Positions 1 through 6,539 of a stretch of 8,659 nucleotides of DNA are shown here, piece after piece. Position numbers and translations under genes: made by a program. The notes beneath the pieces are model-generated. The model worked only from the letters and a program-made list of their open reading frames with translations. It had not been told where the DNA came from and made no database searches. The DNA is from an uncultured Clostridia bacterium (GTDB lineage Bacteria; Bacillota; Clostridia; Lachnospirales; Anaerotignaceae). The stretch lies in assembly GCA_947036475.1 (NCBI GenBank), contig CAMQRG010000075.1, positions 1-8,659 on the forward strand, in the 5' to 3' direction. Each line of letters starts with the position of its first letter. Positions within the stretch are counted from its first letter, which is position 1.

Positions 1-48
1 TCTACACGTAAGGAGTCGTCGGCAGCGTCAGATGTGTATAAGAGACAG
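1..48 (+). other. Untrimmed Nextera i5-side adapter (artefact)
   Basis: This is not genomic. It reads as the tail of the Illumina P5 oligonucleotide (1-7), an 8-base i5 index GTAAGGAG (8-15, the sequence I know as index 505), the Read 1 tail TCGTCGGCAGCGTC (16-29) and the 19-bp Tn5 mosaic end (30-48, AGATGTGTATAAGAGACAG). Biological sequence begins at 49. Any reading frame that starts inside it, such as one whose product begins MYKRQ at 34, is spurious. Confidence 0.98.
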
Positions 49-145
49 AAGCCCACTCTTTGTTATTGTATGCCGGAGGGAATTTCGTACTTTTGGCTGT
101 ACTGTATTTTTCCGGCAGAGAAAAAGAGCGTAATGAGGTGTGAAA
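49..145 (+). promoter_or_regulatory. Leader upstream of rimP with a possible stem-loop
   Basis: This is the only upstream sequence available. TGCCGGA at 71-77 is perfectly complementary to TCCGGCA at 111-117, giving a 7-bp stem around a 33-nt loop that contains a weaker GTAC/GTAC pairing (87-90 with 99-102). No T-run follows, so it is not a standard terminator. I see no convincing -35/-10 pair. The end holds the rimP ribosome binding site GAGGTG (135-140). It may be the 5' leader of the operon or the spacer after an upstream gene. Confidence 0.3.
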
Positions 146-610
146 ATGGCAAAGGCAGGCAATACGGAACAGAAGGTTCTGCCGTATCTGGAGCCGATAA
201 CGGCGGAATGCGGCGTGGAGCTGGCTGATTTGGAATTTGTAAAGGAAGGCGCGAACTGGTATCTGCGGGTTTATATCGACAAGGAGAGCGGCGTGACTAT
301 TGACGACTGTGAAGCAGTCAGCCGCGCGCTGGAGGCAAAGCTGGACGAGGCTGACCCCATTGAACAGGCGTATATTCTTGAGGTCAGTTCCCCGGGAATT
401 GACAGGCCGCTGAAAAAGGACGAAGATTTTGTAAAATATCAGGGCGAAATGATTGACGTAAAGCTATATAAGGCGCAGGAGGGACGCAAACAGTTCCAGG
501 GGAAACTGCTGGGGCTTGCGGACGGCGTTGTTTCTTTGGAAGAAGACGGGAAAACATTTGCATTTGAACGGAAAGATATTGCCAGCGTGCGTCTGGCTGT
601 GCTGTTGTAA
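146..610 (+). CDS. rimP: Ribosome maturation factor RimP
   Basis: RimP binds the free 30S subunit in the cytoplasm and is needed for late assembly of the small subunit. The 154-residue product has the family's usual size and two-domain plan: an N-terminal alpha/beta domain with the conserved VEL-x-D-x-EFV and YLRVYIDKE segments, the signature LEVSSPGIDRPLK near residues 79-91, and a C-terminal Sm-like beta-barrel (about 92-154). I chose ATG at 146 because GAGGTG (135-140) sits 5 nt upstream; an in-frame GTG at 140 would overlap that site. It is the first gene seen here, 19 nt before nusA, the usual rimP-nusA pairing in bacteria. It looks intact. The identification is secure; the role is from the family. 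Confidence 0.95.
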   Translation: MAKAGNTEQKVLPYLEPITAECGVELADLEFVKEGANWYLRVYIDKESGVTIDDCEAVSRALEAKLDEADPIEQAYILEVSSPGIDRPLKKDEDFVKYQGEMIDVKLYKAQEGRKQFQGKLLGLADGVVSLEEDGKTFAFERKDIASVRLAVLL

Positions 611-629
611 AAGGGAGGAAACGGGAAAA

Positions 630-1853
630 ATGGACAGAGTGGAATTTATCGAGGCACTGAAACTGATTGAGAAAGAAAAGGGCATCGACAGGGAGATTAT
701 ATTTGAAGCGATTGAAGCGTCGCTGGTTTCCGCCTGCAAAAAGAATTTCGGAAGCGGACAGAACATTAAGGTCGTAATTGACAGGGAAAGCGGAGACGTT
801 GCCTGTTATGCGCAGAAAACAGTTGCCAGCCCTGTGGAGGACAGCCAGAACGAAATTTCTCTTGAAGCGGCGCGGGTGCTTGACCCGAATTATACTGTGG
901 GCGATGTAATCGATTTTGAAGTAACGCCGAAGGATTTCGGGCGTATTTCCGCGCAGACCGCAAAACAGGTGGTTGTGCAGAAATTCCGTGAGGCGGAGCG
1001 TGAAATACTGTATAATCAGTATATTACAAAGGAACGCGAGGTTGTGACGGGCATCGTGCAGCGGAAAGAACGCCGCAATGTCATTGTGCAGATGGGCAAG
1101 ATTGATGCTGTGCTTGCTGCGAATGAGCAGATTCCCGGTGAACAGTACAACTTCATGGACAGGGTAAAGGTGTACGTGCTGGAAGTGAAGCAGACGACGA
1201 AGGGACCGCAGATTTTTGTATCCAGAACGCATCCGGAACTTGTAAAACGCCTGTTTGAGCAGGAAGTGCCTGAGGTACACGATGGTACAGTAGAAATCAA
1301 GAGCATCGCGCGCGAAGCCGGCAGCCGGACGAAGATTGCAGTATATTCCAAAAATGAAAACGTGGACGCACTGGGCGCGTGTGTCGGTCAGAACGGTTAC
1401 CGCGTGAACGTGATTGTCAGCGAGCTGGGCGGCGAAAAGATTGACGTTATTAACTGGAGCGAGGACCCGAAGGAATTTATTGCTGCTGCGCTCAGTCCTT
1501 CCAAGGTGCTGGCTGTCGCGCTGAACAGGAAAGAACAGAGTGCGAAAATCGTTGTGCCGGACCATCAGCTTTCCCTTGCCATTGGCAAAGAGGGGCAGAA
1601 CGCAAGGCTTTCTGCAAAGCTGACCGGCTGGCGTATTGATATCAAGAGCGAAACGCAGGCGTTGGAAACGAATTTCCTTATGGAAGACGAGGAAGATTTT
1701 GACGAGGAACCGGAAACCGCTGAGGCAGTAGACGAAATGGAAGAAATTGCCGAGGCAGTGGAGGAACTGGGCGAAACAGCCGAGGCAGATGCTGAGGATA
1801 CAGCCGCTGAGGGCGAAGCCCTTGAAGAAACAGACGAACCCATTGAGGACTGA
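630..1853 (+). CDS. nusA: Transcription termination/antitermination protein NusA
   Basis: NusA binds RNA polymerase and nascent RNA, promotes pausing and hairpin-dependent termination, and takes part in antitermination. The 407-residue product shows the N-terminal polymerase-binding domain (about 1-125), an S1 domain (about 132-200), KH1 (about 205-280) and KH2 (about 285-345, with GKEG at 319-322). A strongly acidic tail (352-407), rich in Glu, Asp and Ala with imperfect AEA repeats, replaces the longer repeat domains of the enterobacterial protein. The KH1 loop reads GQNG (253-256), without the basic residue common at that spot. Start: ATG 630 has GGGAGG at 613-618, whereas an in-frame ATG at 516 lies inside rimP and has no support. 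rnpM follows after 22 nt. Confidence 0.97.
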   Translation: MDRVEFIEALKLIEKEKGIDREIIFEAIEASLVSACKKNFGSGQNIKVVIDRESGDVACYAQKTVASPVEDSQNEISLEAARVLDPNYTVGDVIDFEVTPKDFGRISAQTAKQVVVQKFREAEREILYNQYITKEREVVTGIVQRKERRNVIVQMGKIDAVLAANEQIPGEQYNFMDRVKVYVLEVKQTTKGPQIFVSRTHPELVKRLFEQEVPEVHDGTVEIKSIAREAGSRTKIAVYSKNENVDALGACVGQNGYRVNVIVSELGGEKIDVINWSEDPKEFIAAALSPSKVLAVALNRKEQSAKIVVPDHQLSLAIGKEGQNARLSAKLTGWRIDIKSETQALETNFLMEDEEDFDEEPETAEAVDEMEEIAEAVEELGETAEADAEDTAAEGEALEETDEPIED

Positions 1854-1875
1854 GGGGAAACAGGAGGCCGTTTGA

Positions 1876-2151
1876 ATGAAACAGAGGAAAATTCCGCTCA
1901 GAAAATGCACTGGGTGTCAGGAGATGAAAAATAAAAAGGAGCTGATCCGCATTGTAAGAAACGAGGCCGGGGAATTTTCTCTGGACAGGACGGGCAAAAA
2001 GCCGGGGCGCGGCGCGTATATCTGCGCCAATGCGGACTGCCTTGCAAAAGCGCAGAAATCAAAGGGGCTGGAACGCTCATTCAAAGCGGCAGTGCCGAAG
2101 GAAGTATATGAACAGCTTCTGCGGGAGATGGAGGAAGGGACAGATGCGTAA
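1876..2151 (+). CDS. rnpM: RnpM/YlxR family RNA-binding protein
   Basis: This is a small basic protein of the YlxR (DUF448) family. Work on the Bacillus homologue describes it as a modulator of RNase P, hence the name RnpM. The 91-residue product has the family hallmarks in order: RKCTGC (9-14), KELIRIVR (21-28), LDRTGKKPGRGAYIC (36-50) and a basic C-terminal half. Four cysteines (11, 14, 50, 55) are spaced as a CxxC plus a C-x4-C pair, which would suit a metal site; that is inference, and not all family members keep them. AGGAGG (1862-1867) lies 8 nt before the ATG. The 3' end overlaps the next gene by 8 bp, implying translational coupling. The gene sits in its standard place between nusA and ylxQ. 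Confidence 0.93.
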   Translation: MKQRKIPLRKCTGCQEMKNKKELIRIVRNEAGEFSLDRTGKKPGRGAYICANADCLAKAQKSKGLERSFKAAVPKEVYEQLLREMEEGTDA

Positions 2152-2470
2152 ATTTTATTCCCTTCTGGGACTCTGTAAACGTTCCGGCAATCTGGAAGCC
2201 GGAGAAACGGCGGCAGAACAGGCTGTCCGGAAGAAAAACGCAGAGCTGCTGATACTGGCGGGGGACGCCTCTGCGAATACAAAGAAAAAATTCAGGAATT
2301 CCGCAGCGTATTATGGAATAGCTTTTGTGGAAGTGGGAAACAAGGAAGAACTGGGCAGAGCCATTGGAACGGAACGGCGGTCGATTATTGCGGTGACGGA
2401 AAAGGGCTTTGCGGAAAAACTGAAAACGCTGGCGGAGGAAAATATAGAGGAATTTGATACGAGGGATTGA
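2144..2470 (+). CDS. rplGA: L7Ae-family K-turn-binding protein YlxQ
   Basis: This is a 108-residue protein of the ribosomal L7Ae/L30e/S12e/Gadd45 family. Members recognise kink-turns in RNA, and the Bacillus YlxQ has this activity; its cellular target is unclear. Visible hallmarks are LLGLCKRSGNLEAGE (7-21), the family signature LILAGDASANTKKKF (36-50) and the C-terminal LGRAIG...IIAVTEKGFA segment (70-90). I start it at ATG 2144, inside the last codons of rnpM, because GAGGAAGGG (2131-2139) is correctly placed; the frame remains open back to 2030, but that stretch lies over rnpM and lacks family similarity. infB begins 25 nt after the stop. The protein is full length. Confidence 0.92.
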   Translation: MRKFYSLLGLCKRSGNLEAGETAAEQAVRKKNAELLILAGDASANTKKKFRNSAAYYGIAFVEVGNKEELGRAIGTERRSIIAVTEKGFAEKLKTLAEENIEEFDTRD

Positions 2471-2495
2471 CAGATGGAAAGATGAGGTGTTGTGA

Positions 2496-4931
2496 ATGTC
2501 GAAAATACGGATTTATGAATTAGCAAAGCAGCTGGGGGTTGCGAATAAAGAACTGATGGCAAAGATGAAGGAAATCGGAATCGAAGCCACAAGCCATATG
2601 AGCATGCTGGGAGAAGAGGACGCAGATAAGGTGACAAAGCTCTACCGTCAGAATACGGAGAAGAAAGATGCACCGAAACAGGACACACCCGGACAGGATA
2701 CGCCGAAGCAGGACGCACAGAAGCCTGCGCCCAAACAGGACGCATCGAAGCAGGGCAGCCAGCAGAAAAAAGACGGACAGCAGAAGAAGGACGGAAACCG
2801 CAGACATAGCGACCAGCGTCCCACAGGCGACCAACGCCATGCGCCCAGACAGGACGGTACGCCCCGTCAGAACGGAGGGCAGGGCAATGCATCCCGTCAG
2901 GGCGGACAGAATAATGCGCAAAGACAGGGCGGACAGAACAACGCACAGAGACAGGGCGGGCAGAAGCCGAACGCTCCGGCAGGGCAGAACAGACCGCAGA
3001 ACGCGCCGAACCAGCAGAATGCCCAGAATAAAAACGGCGGAAACAACAAGAATAAAAAAGGCGTGAAGAAAGAGCCGAGAGTGCGCGAGAACCCGATGGA
3101 ACGCAGAAGACGTGAGTTGGAAGAACAGGCTGCCCTGAAAAAAGAGCAGGAGGCGGCACAGAGCGCGGCAAACGCGGAACCCGTTCTTAAGAGCATACCG
3201 GAAAGCATTACGGTAAAAGGTCTGGCGGAGGTTCTGGGCAAAAAAGCATCTGACCTTGTTATGAATCTGATGAAAAAGGGTAAAATGCTGAACCTTAACG
3301 CTGTGATTGACTTTGATACTGCTGCCGAAATTGCGGAGGAATATAACGTGATTCTGGAGCAGGAAGAAGAAAAAGATATCATGGAGGAAGTTTTTGCCGA
3401 GCAGGAGGACGATGATAACGACCTGAAAGAACGCCCGCCTGTTGTTGTAGTAATGGGCCACGTTGACCATGGCAAAACCTCCCTGCTGGACGCTATCCGC
3501 CACAGCGATGTGACGAAGGGCGAAGCAGGCGGCATTACTCAGCATATTGGCGCGTATACGGTGCAGATTGGCGGCAAGCCGATTACATTCCTGGATACGC
3601 CCGGACATGAGGCGTTTACGGCAATGCGTATGCGCGGCGCGCAGATTACAGATATTGCGATACTGGTTGTTGCGGCTGATGACGGCGTAATGCCTCAGAC
3701 AATCGAAGCAATCAACCATGCGAAGGCTGCGGGCGTAGAAATTATCGTTGCAATCAATAAAATGGATAAACCGTCCGCAAACCCTGACCGCGTAAAGCAG
3801 GAACTTGTGGAATATGAACTGCTGGCAGAGGACTGGGGCGGTGAAACCATCTGTGTACCCGTTTCCGCAGTGACAAAAGAAGGGCTGGATACCCTTCTGG
3901 AAATGATTATCCTTGTGGCAGAAATGAAGGAACTGAAAGCGAACCCGAATAGAAACGCAAGGGGCGCAATTGTAGAAGCGCAGCTGGATAAGGGACGCGG
4001 TCCCGTTGCGACAGTTCTGGTACAGAACGGTACGCTTCAGGTGGGCGACCCTATCGTAGCAGGTTCCGCCTACGGCAAAATCAGAGCTATGACGGACGAT
4101 AAGGGCAGACGCGTAAAGAAAGCAGGGCCTTCTACGCCTGTGGAAATCCTTGGGCTTTCGGAGGTGCCTTCTGCCGGCGACAGCTTCTATGTTGCGGAAA
4201 GCGACAAGCAGGCAAGACAGGTTGCGGAAAGCATCATTGCAAGGAACCGCGAAAATCTTATAAAAGAAACGCCGCAGAAGGTTTCTCTGGACGACTTGTT
4301 TTCTCAGATTCAAAGCGGCAATATGAAAGAACTGAACATTGTTGTAAAGGCAGACGTACAGGGTTCTGTAGAAGCTGTGCGCCAGAGTCTGGAGCGTCTT
4401 TCCAATGAGGAGGTGCGCGTGCGCATTATCCATGGCGGCGTTGGTGCAATTACGGAAAGTGACGTTATGCTTGCGTCTGCGTCTAATGCTATCATCATTG
4501 GCTTTAATGTGCGCCCTGAGCCTGCCGCAAAGGCGTTCTCTGATGAGGAGAAGGTAGACGTGCGGCTGTACCGCGTCATTTACAACGCGATTGAGGATAT
4601 TACGGCGGCAATGAAGGGCATGCTTGACCCTGTTTATGAGGAGAAGGTGCTTGGGCATGCCGAAGTGCGCCAGCTGTTTAAGGCGTCCGGCGTTGGCACG
4701 ATTGCGGGCAGTTATGTGAAGGACGGTAAATTTGTCCGTAACTGTCAGGTGCGTATTCTGCGCGACAGCGTTGTGGTGTATGAAGGCGACCTCGAAAGCC
4801 TGCGCCGATTTAAGGACGACGTGAAGGAGGTTACGGCAGGCTATGAATGTGGTCTCGTGTTCAAGAAATTTAACGATATTAAAGAGGGCGACTGGGTGGA
4901 AGCCTTCACAATGGTAGAAATACCAAGATAA
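2496..4931 (+). CDS. infB: Translation initiation factor IF-2
   Basis: IF2 is the GTPase that brings fMet-tRNA to the 30S P site and promotes subunit joining. The 811-residue product contains an N-terminal IF2N domain (1-50), a low-complexity linker rich in Gln, Gly, Asn and Lys (about 52-200), a charged helix (200-225) and a second IF2N-like domain (235-288). The GTPase domain then shows G1 GHVDHGKT (321-328), G2 GGIT (345-348), G3 DTPG (367-370), G4 NKMD (421-424) and G5 SAV (457-459), followed by domains II, III and the tRNA-binding C domain (about 485-811). The switch II histidine H371 is present. GAGGTG (2484-2489) supports ATG 2496. The linker carries near-perfect DNA repeats annotated separately. 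No truncation or frameshift is seen. Confidence 0.98.
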   Translation: MSKIRIYELAKQLGVANKELMAKMKEIGIEATSHMSMLGEEDADKVTKLYRQNTEKKDAPKQDTPGQDTPKQDAQKPAPKQDASKQGSQQKKDGQQKKDGNRRHSDQRPTGDQRHAPRQDGTPRQNGGQGNASRQGGQNNAQRQGGQNNAQRQGGQKPNAPAGQNRPQNAPNQQNAQNKNGGNNKNKKGVKKEPRVRENPMERRRRELEEQAALKKEQEAAQSAANAEPVLKSIPESITVKGLAEVLGKKASDLVMNLMKKGKMLNLNAVIDFDTAAEIAEEYNVILEQEEEKDIMEEVFAEQEDDDNDLKERPPVVVVMGHVDHGKTSLLDAIRHSDVTKGEAGGITQHIGAYTVQIGGKPITFLDTPGHEAFTAMRMRGAQITDIAILVVAADDGVMPQTIEAINHAKAAGVEIIVAINKMDKPSANPDRVKQELVEYELLAEDWGGETICVPVSAVTKEGLDTLLEMIILVAEMKELKANPNRNARGAIVEAQLDKGRGPVATVLVQNGTLQVGDPIVAGSAYGKIRAMTDDKGRRVKKAGPSTPVEILGLSEVPSAGDSFYVAESDKQARQVAESIIARNRENLIKETPQKVSLDDLFSQIQSGNMKELNIVVKADVQGSVEAVRQSLERLSNEEVRVRIIHGGVGAITESDVMLASASNAIIIGFNVRPEPAAKAFSDEEKVDVRLYRVIYNAIEDITAAMKGMLDPVYEEKVLGHAEVRQLFKASGVGTIAGSYVKDGKFVRNCQVRILRDSVVVYEGDLESLRRFKDDVKEVTAGYECGLVFKKFNDIKEGDWVEAFTMVEIPR
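2667..2795 (+). repeat. Degenerate repeats in the IF2 linker, proximal part
   Basis: Codons 58-85 of infB encode approximate five-residue units of the KQDTP/KQDAS type. Codons 89-100 are an exact protein duplication, QQKKDG twice, encoded by two 18-nt units (2760-2777 and 2778-2795) that differ only by Lys and Asp-adjacent synonymous changes. This is in-frame coding repeat DNA in a region expected to be disordered. Confidence 0.75.
2895..2966 (+). repeat. 27-nt tandem repeat in the IF2 linker
   Basis: Two full 27-nt units (2895-2921 and 2922-2948) each encode RQGGQNNAQ, followed by a partial third unit (2949-2966) encoding RQGGQK. Differences between the units are mostly at third codon positions. 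The unit length is a multiple of three, so gain or loss of copies would keep the frame. It lies in the Gln/Gly/Asn-rich linker of IF2, residues 134-157. Confidence 0.85.
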
Positions 4932-4948
4932 AGACAGGTGAGGAAATT

Positions 4949-5332
4949 ATGAAAAGCAATATGAGGATATCGCGGATTAATGACGAAATCCGCAAGGAGC
5001 TTTCCGAGATTTTCCGGGCGGAACTGAAAGACCCCAGAATCGGGGCAATGACAAGTGTTGTCCGCGTGGATACAACACAGGATTTGAAATACTGCAAGGT
5101 ATATGTATCTGTGCTGGGCGGCGATGAGGAGAAAAAAAGCGTGATGCAGGGGCTGAAAAATGCCAACGGCTTTATTCGTCACCTGATTGCGGAGAGAATC
5201 AACCTGCGTTTCACGCCGGAACTGATTTTCAAGCTGGACGAATCCGCAGAATATGCAATCCGTATGGACCAGCTGATGAACCAGATTTCCGGAGGACGGA
5301 AGGAGAATGATGCCGATGAGAGCGGCGAATGA
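4949..5332 (+). CDS. rbfA: 30S ribosome-binding factor RbfA
   Basis: RbfA binds immature 30S particles near the 5' helix of 16S rRNA and supports processing and cold growth. The 127-residue product matches the family along its length: RISRINDEIRKELSEI (6-21), DPRIG (28-32), TSVVRVDTTQDLKYCKVYVS (35-54), the KH-like AxG kink A72-N73-G74 followed by FIR, and LRFTPEL.F..DES.EYA (86-102). The last residues (115-127) are a polar tail. AGGTGAGGA (4936-4944) precedes the ATG, which lies 17 nt after infB. Its 3' end overlaps nrnA, so translation of the two is probably coupled. Confidence 0.95.
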   Translation: MKSNMRISRINDEIRKELSEIFRAELKDPRIGAMTSVVRVDTTQDLKYCKVYVSVLGGDEEKKSVMQGLKNANGFIRHLIAERINLRFTPELIFKLDESAEYAIRMDQLMNQISGGRKENDADESGE

Positions 5333-6278
5333 TTCTTTTGAAGCCATACGTGAAGAAATTCTGCGGGCAAAGACAGTGCTGCTGGCAGGGCATACCAACC
5401 CTGACGGGGACGCAATCGGCGCGTGTCTTGCTTTTGCGGGTGCGCTGGAAAAAAGCGGCAGGCGGGCAGGAGTGCTTTTGGAAAAATACGCAGGGAAATA
5501 TGGCGTGATTCCGAACAGCCATCTGCTTGCCAGCCCGGAAACAGCGGGGGCCGCAGACCTGTTCCTTTCGCTGGACTGCGGCGATTTGGAACGGCTGGGC
5601 GCGGCAAAAGAGGTTTTCCTGAAAACGCCTATGCGCATCAATATTGACCATCACGAAAGCAATACAGGGTTTGGATTGCTGAATTATGTGGACGCGGACG
5701 CGTCTTCGACCAGCGAAATTGTGTATGAACTGATACATGAAATTCTGCCCATTGGGGCGGAAGAGGCGGCAGGGCTGTATGCAGGGCTGATTTACGATAC
5801 CGGAGGGTTCCGGCACAGCTCCACTGCTCCGAGAACGATGCAGATTGCAGGGGAATTGATGGGGCGGGGTATCCCGTTTACGGCGATTTACAATGAATTT
5901 TTTGACGCCCGCAGTTTTTCAGAGGCAAAGATATTGGGGAAGGCGATGGAAAACGCGGAACTGCTGTTCGGCGGAAAGGTCATTTGCTCGACCATAACAA
6001 ATGCTGAGATTGCGGCATGCGGCGGGACGAACAAGGAACTGGACGCTATTATCAATTATTTGAAGGGCGTGCGTGGTGTGGAGGTTGCCTGCTTCTTCTA
6101 TGAAAAGACCGAAACGGAGGTCAAGGGCAGTTTTCGCGGGAACGACGGCTATGATGTATGTGCACTGGCACAGAAATTTGGAGGCGGCGGGCATGTGAAG
6201 GCGGCAGGCTGTACGATTGCCGCACCAATTGCAAAGGCGCGGGAAATGGCTCTGGCGGAAGTGGGGAAGATGGTGTAA
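5307..6278 (+). CDS. nrnA: DHH/DHHA1 oligoribonuclease and pAp phosphatase NrnA
   Basis: NrnA-type enzymes degrade short RNA oligonucleotides and dephosphorylate pAp to AMP, using Mn-dependent DHH chemistry. The 323-residue product has all motifs: GHTNPDGDAIG (28-38, ligands H29, D33, D35), LDCGD (89-93), the DHH triad D114-H115-H116, YDTGGFRHSST (163-173) and the substrate-binding GGGGH (292-296) of DHHA1. ATGs at 5307, 5310 and 5316 are all possible. GGAGG (5291-5295) fits 5307, while AAGGAG (5300-5305) fits 5316, so the N-terminus is uncertain by three residues. It overlaps rbfA by 26 bp or less. The stop codon TAA falls inside the end of an inverted repeat (6276-6311) that opens the following non-coding block. 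Confidence 0.93.
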   Translation: MMPMRAANDSFEAIREEILRAKTVLLAGHTNPDGDAIGACLAFAGALEKSGRRAGVLLEKYAGKYGVIPNSHLLASPETAGAADLFLSLDCGDLERLGAAKEVFLKTPMRINIDHHESNTGFGLLNYVDADASSTSEIVYELIHEILPIGAEEAAGLYAGLIYDTGGFRHSSTAPRTMQIAGELMGRGIPFTAIYNEFFDARSFSEAKILGKAMENAELLFGGKVICSTITNAEIAACGGTNKELDAIINYLKGVRGVEVACFFYEKTETEVKGSFRGNDGYDVCALAQKFGGGGHVKAAGCTIAAPIAKAREMALAEVGKMV

Positions 6279-6420
6279 GACCGAGGGGCGCTGCCCCTCA
6301 CCCCGCAAGCCTGTCAGTACTTTGCCTACGGCAAAAGCCACCTACGGTGTCCGGATTTCTTTCCGGTACCTATTGAAAAGGGCTTGACCCCAAACTTTAA
6401 TGCGGAAAACTGCGTTTTCC
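6276..6420 (-). repeat. Modular hairpin repeat, copy A (inverted)
   Basis: This non-coding stretch after nrnA is a chain of small stem-loops: GAGGGGC/GCCCCTC with loop GCT (6283-6299), TTTGCC/GGCAAA with loop TAC (6321-6335), CACC/GGTG with loop TAC (6339-6349), CCGGA/TCCGG with a 6-nt loop (6351-6366), and GGAAAAC/GTTTTCC with loop TGC (6404-6420). Read on the minus strand, its order (AAAAC-type hairpin, GGGTCAAG, extra hairpins, CTTGCGGGGTG, terminal G-rich hairpin) matches copy B at 6866-6946 except for the extra hairpins. From memory it resembles dispersed intergenic repeats of Clostridia; a genome search would decide. The palindromic 6404-6420 hairpin could instead belong to copy C. Confidence 0.6.
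6283..6299 (+). other. 7-bp, 3-nt-loop hairpin just after nrnA
   Basis: The arms GAGGGGC (6283-6289) and GCCCCTC (6293-6299) pair perfectly around GCT, starting 5 nt past the nrnA stop. The stem could slow polymerase or protect the 3' end of the mRNA, but the following bases (ACCCCGCAAG) lack a T-run, so I do not call it an intrinsic terminator. Its partner at 6923-6939 has the same shape with two compensated base-pair changes. Confidence 0.7.
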
Positions 6421-6477
6421 TTGTGTGAAAAGTTAATGTACGAGATTCCGTTGCATGAAATGGCATGGCAGTTGGCT

Positions 6478-6510
6478 CAAGGGGTGAAAGCCTTTGCAGA
6501 GTGTGTGGAA
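6478..6510 (+). repeat. Degenerate repeat, copy C
   Basis: Aligned without gaps, these 33 nt match 6898-6930 of copy B at 25 positions, sharing the core pattern GGG-x-TG-x-AAGCC-x-TTGCAG-x-GTGTG. The G-rich hairpin that ends copies A and B is lost here. It lies 29 nt upstream of the zinc-ribbon gene, so it would be in that gene's leader. The frame open from 6465 runs through it, which makes the upstream ATG at 6465 an unlikely start. Confidence 0.55.
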
Positions 6511-6539
6511 ATGTTTTTGGAGGAAATGAGGAAGATTGT

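Noticed and set aside
384..1910. A 508-residue open frame on the minus strand across rimP and nusA
   Set aside because: It is the antisense shadow of two well-identified genes. It has no ribosome binding site I can see, and its product is a Cys/Phe/Arg/His-rich composition typical of an antisense reading.
2520..4658. A 712-residue open frame on the minus strand within infB
   Set aside because: infB is certain from all five GTPase motifs. The long antisense frame follows from its codon bias and shows no recognisable domain.
6283..6299. An intrinsic terminator after nrnA
   Set aside because: The stem is good but no T-run follows, so Rho-independent termination is not supported.
6279..6420. 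A CRISPR array or riboswitch in the nrnA-truB gap
   Set aside because: There are no identical direct repeats with regular spacers, and I recognise no known riboswitch core; the hairpins match an inverted repeat family instead.
6465..6539. An upstream ATG extending the zinc-ribbon protein by 25 residues
   Set aside because: The extension runs through the degenerate repeat copy C. The Shine-Dalgarno-like GAGGA and the family-like CPECG start both favour ATG 6540.
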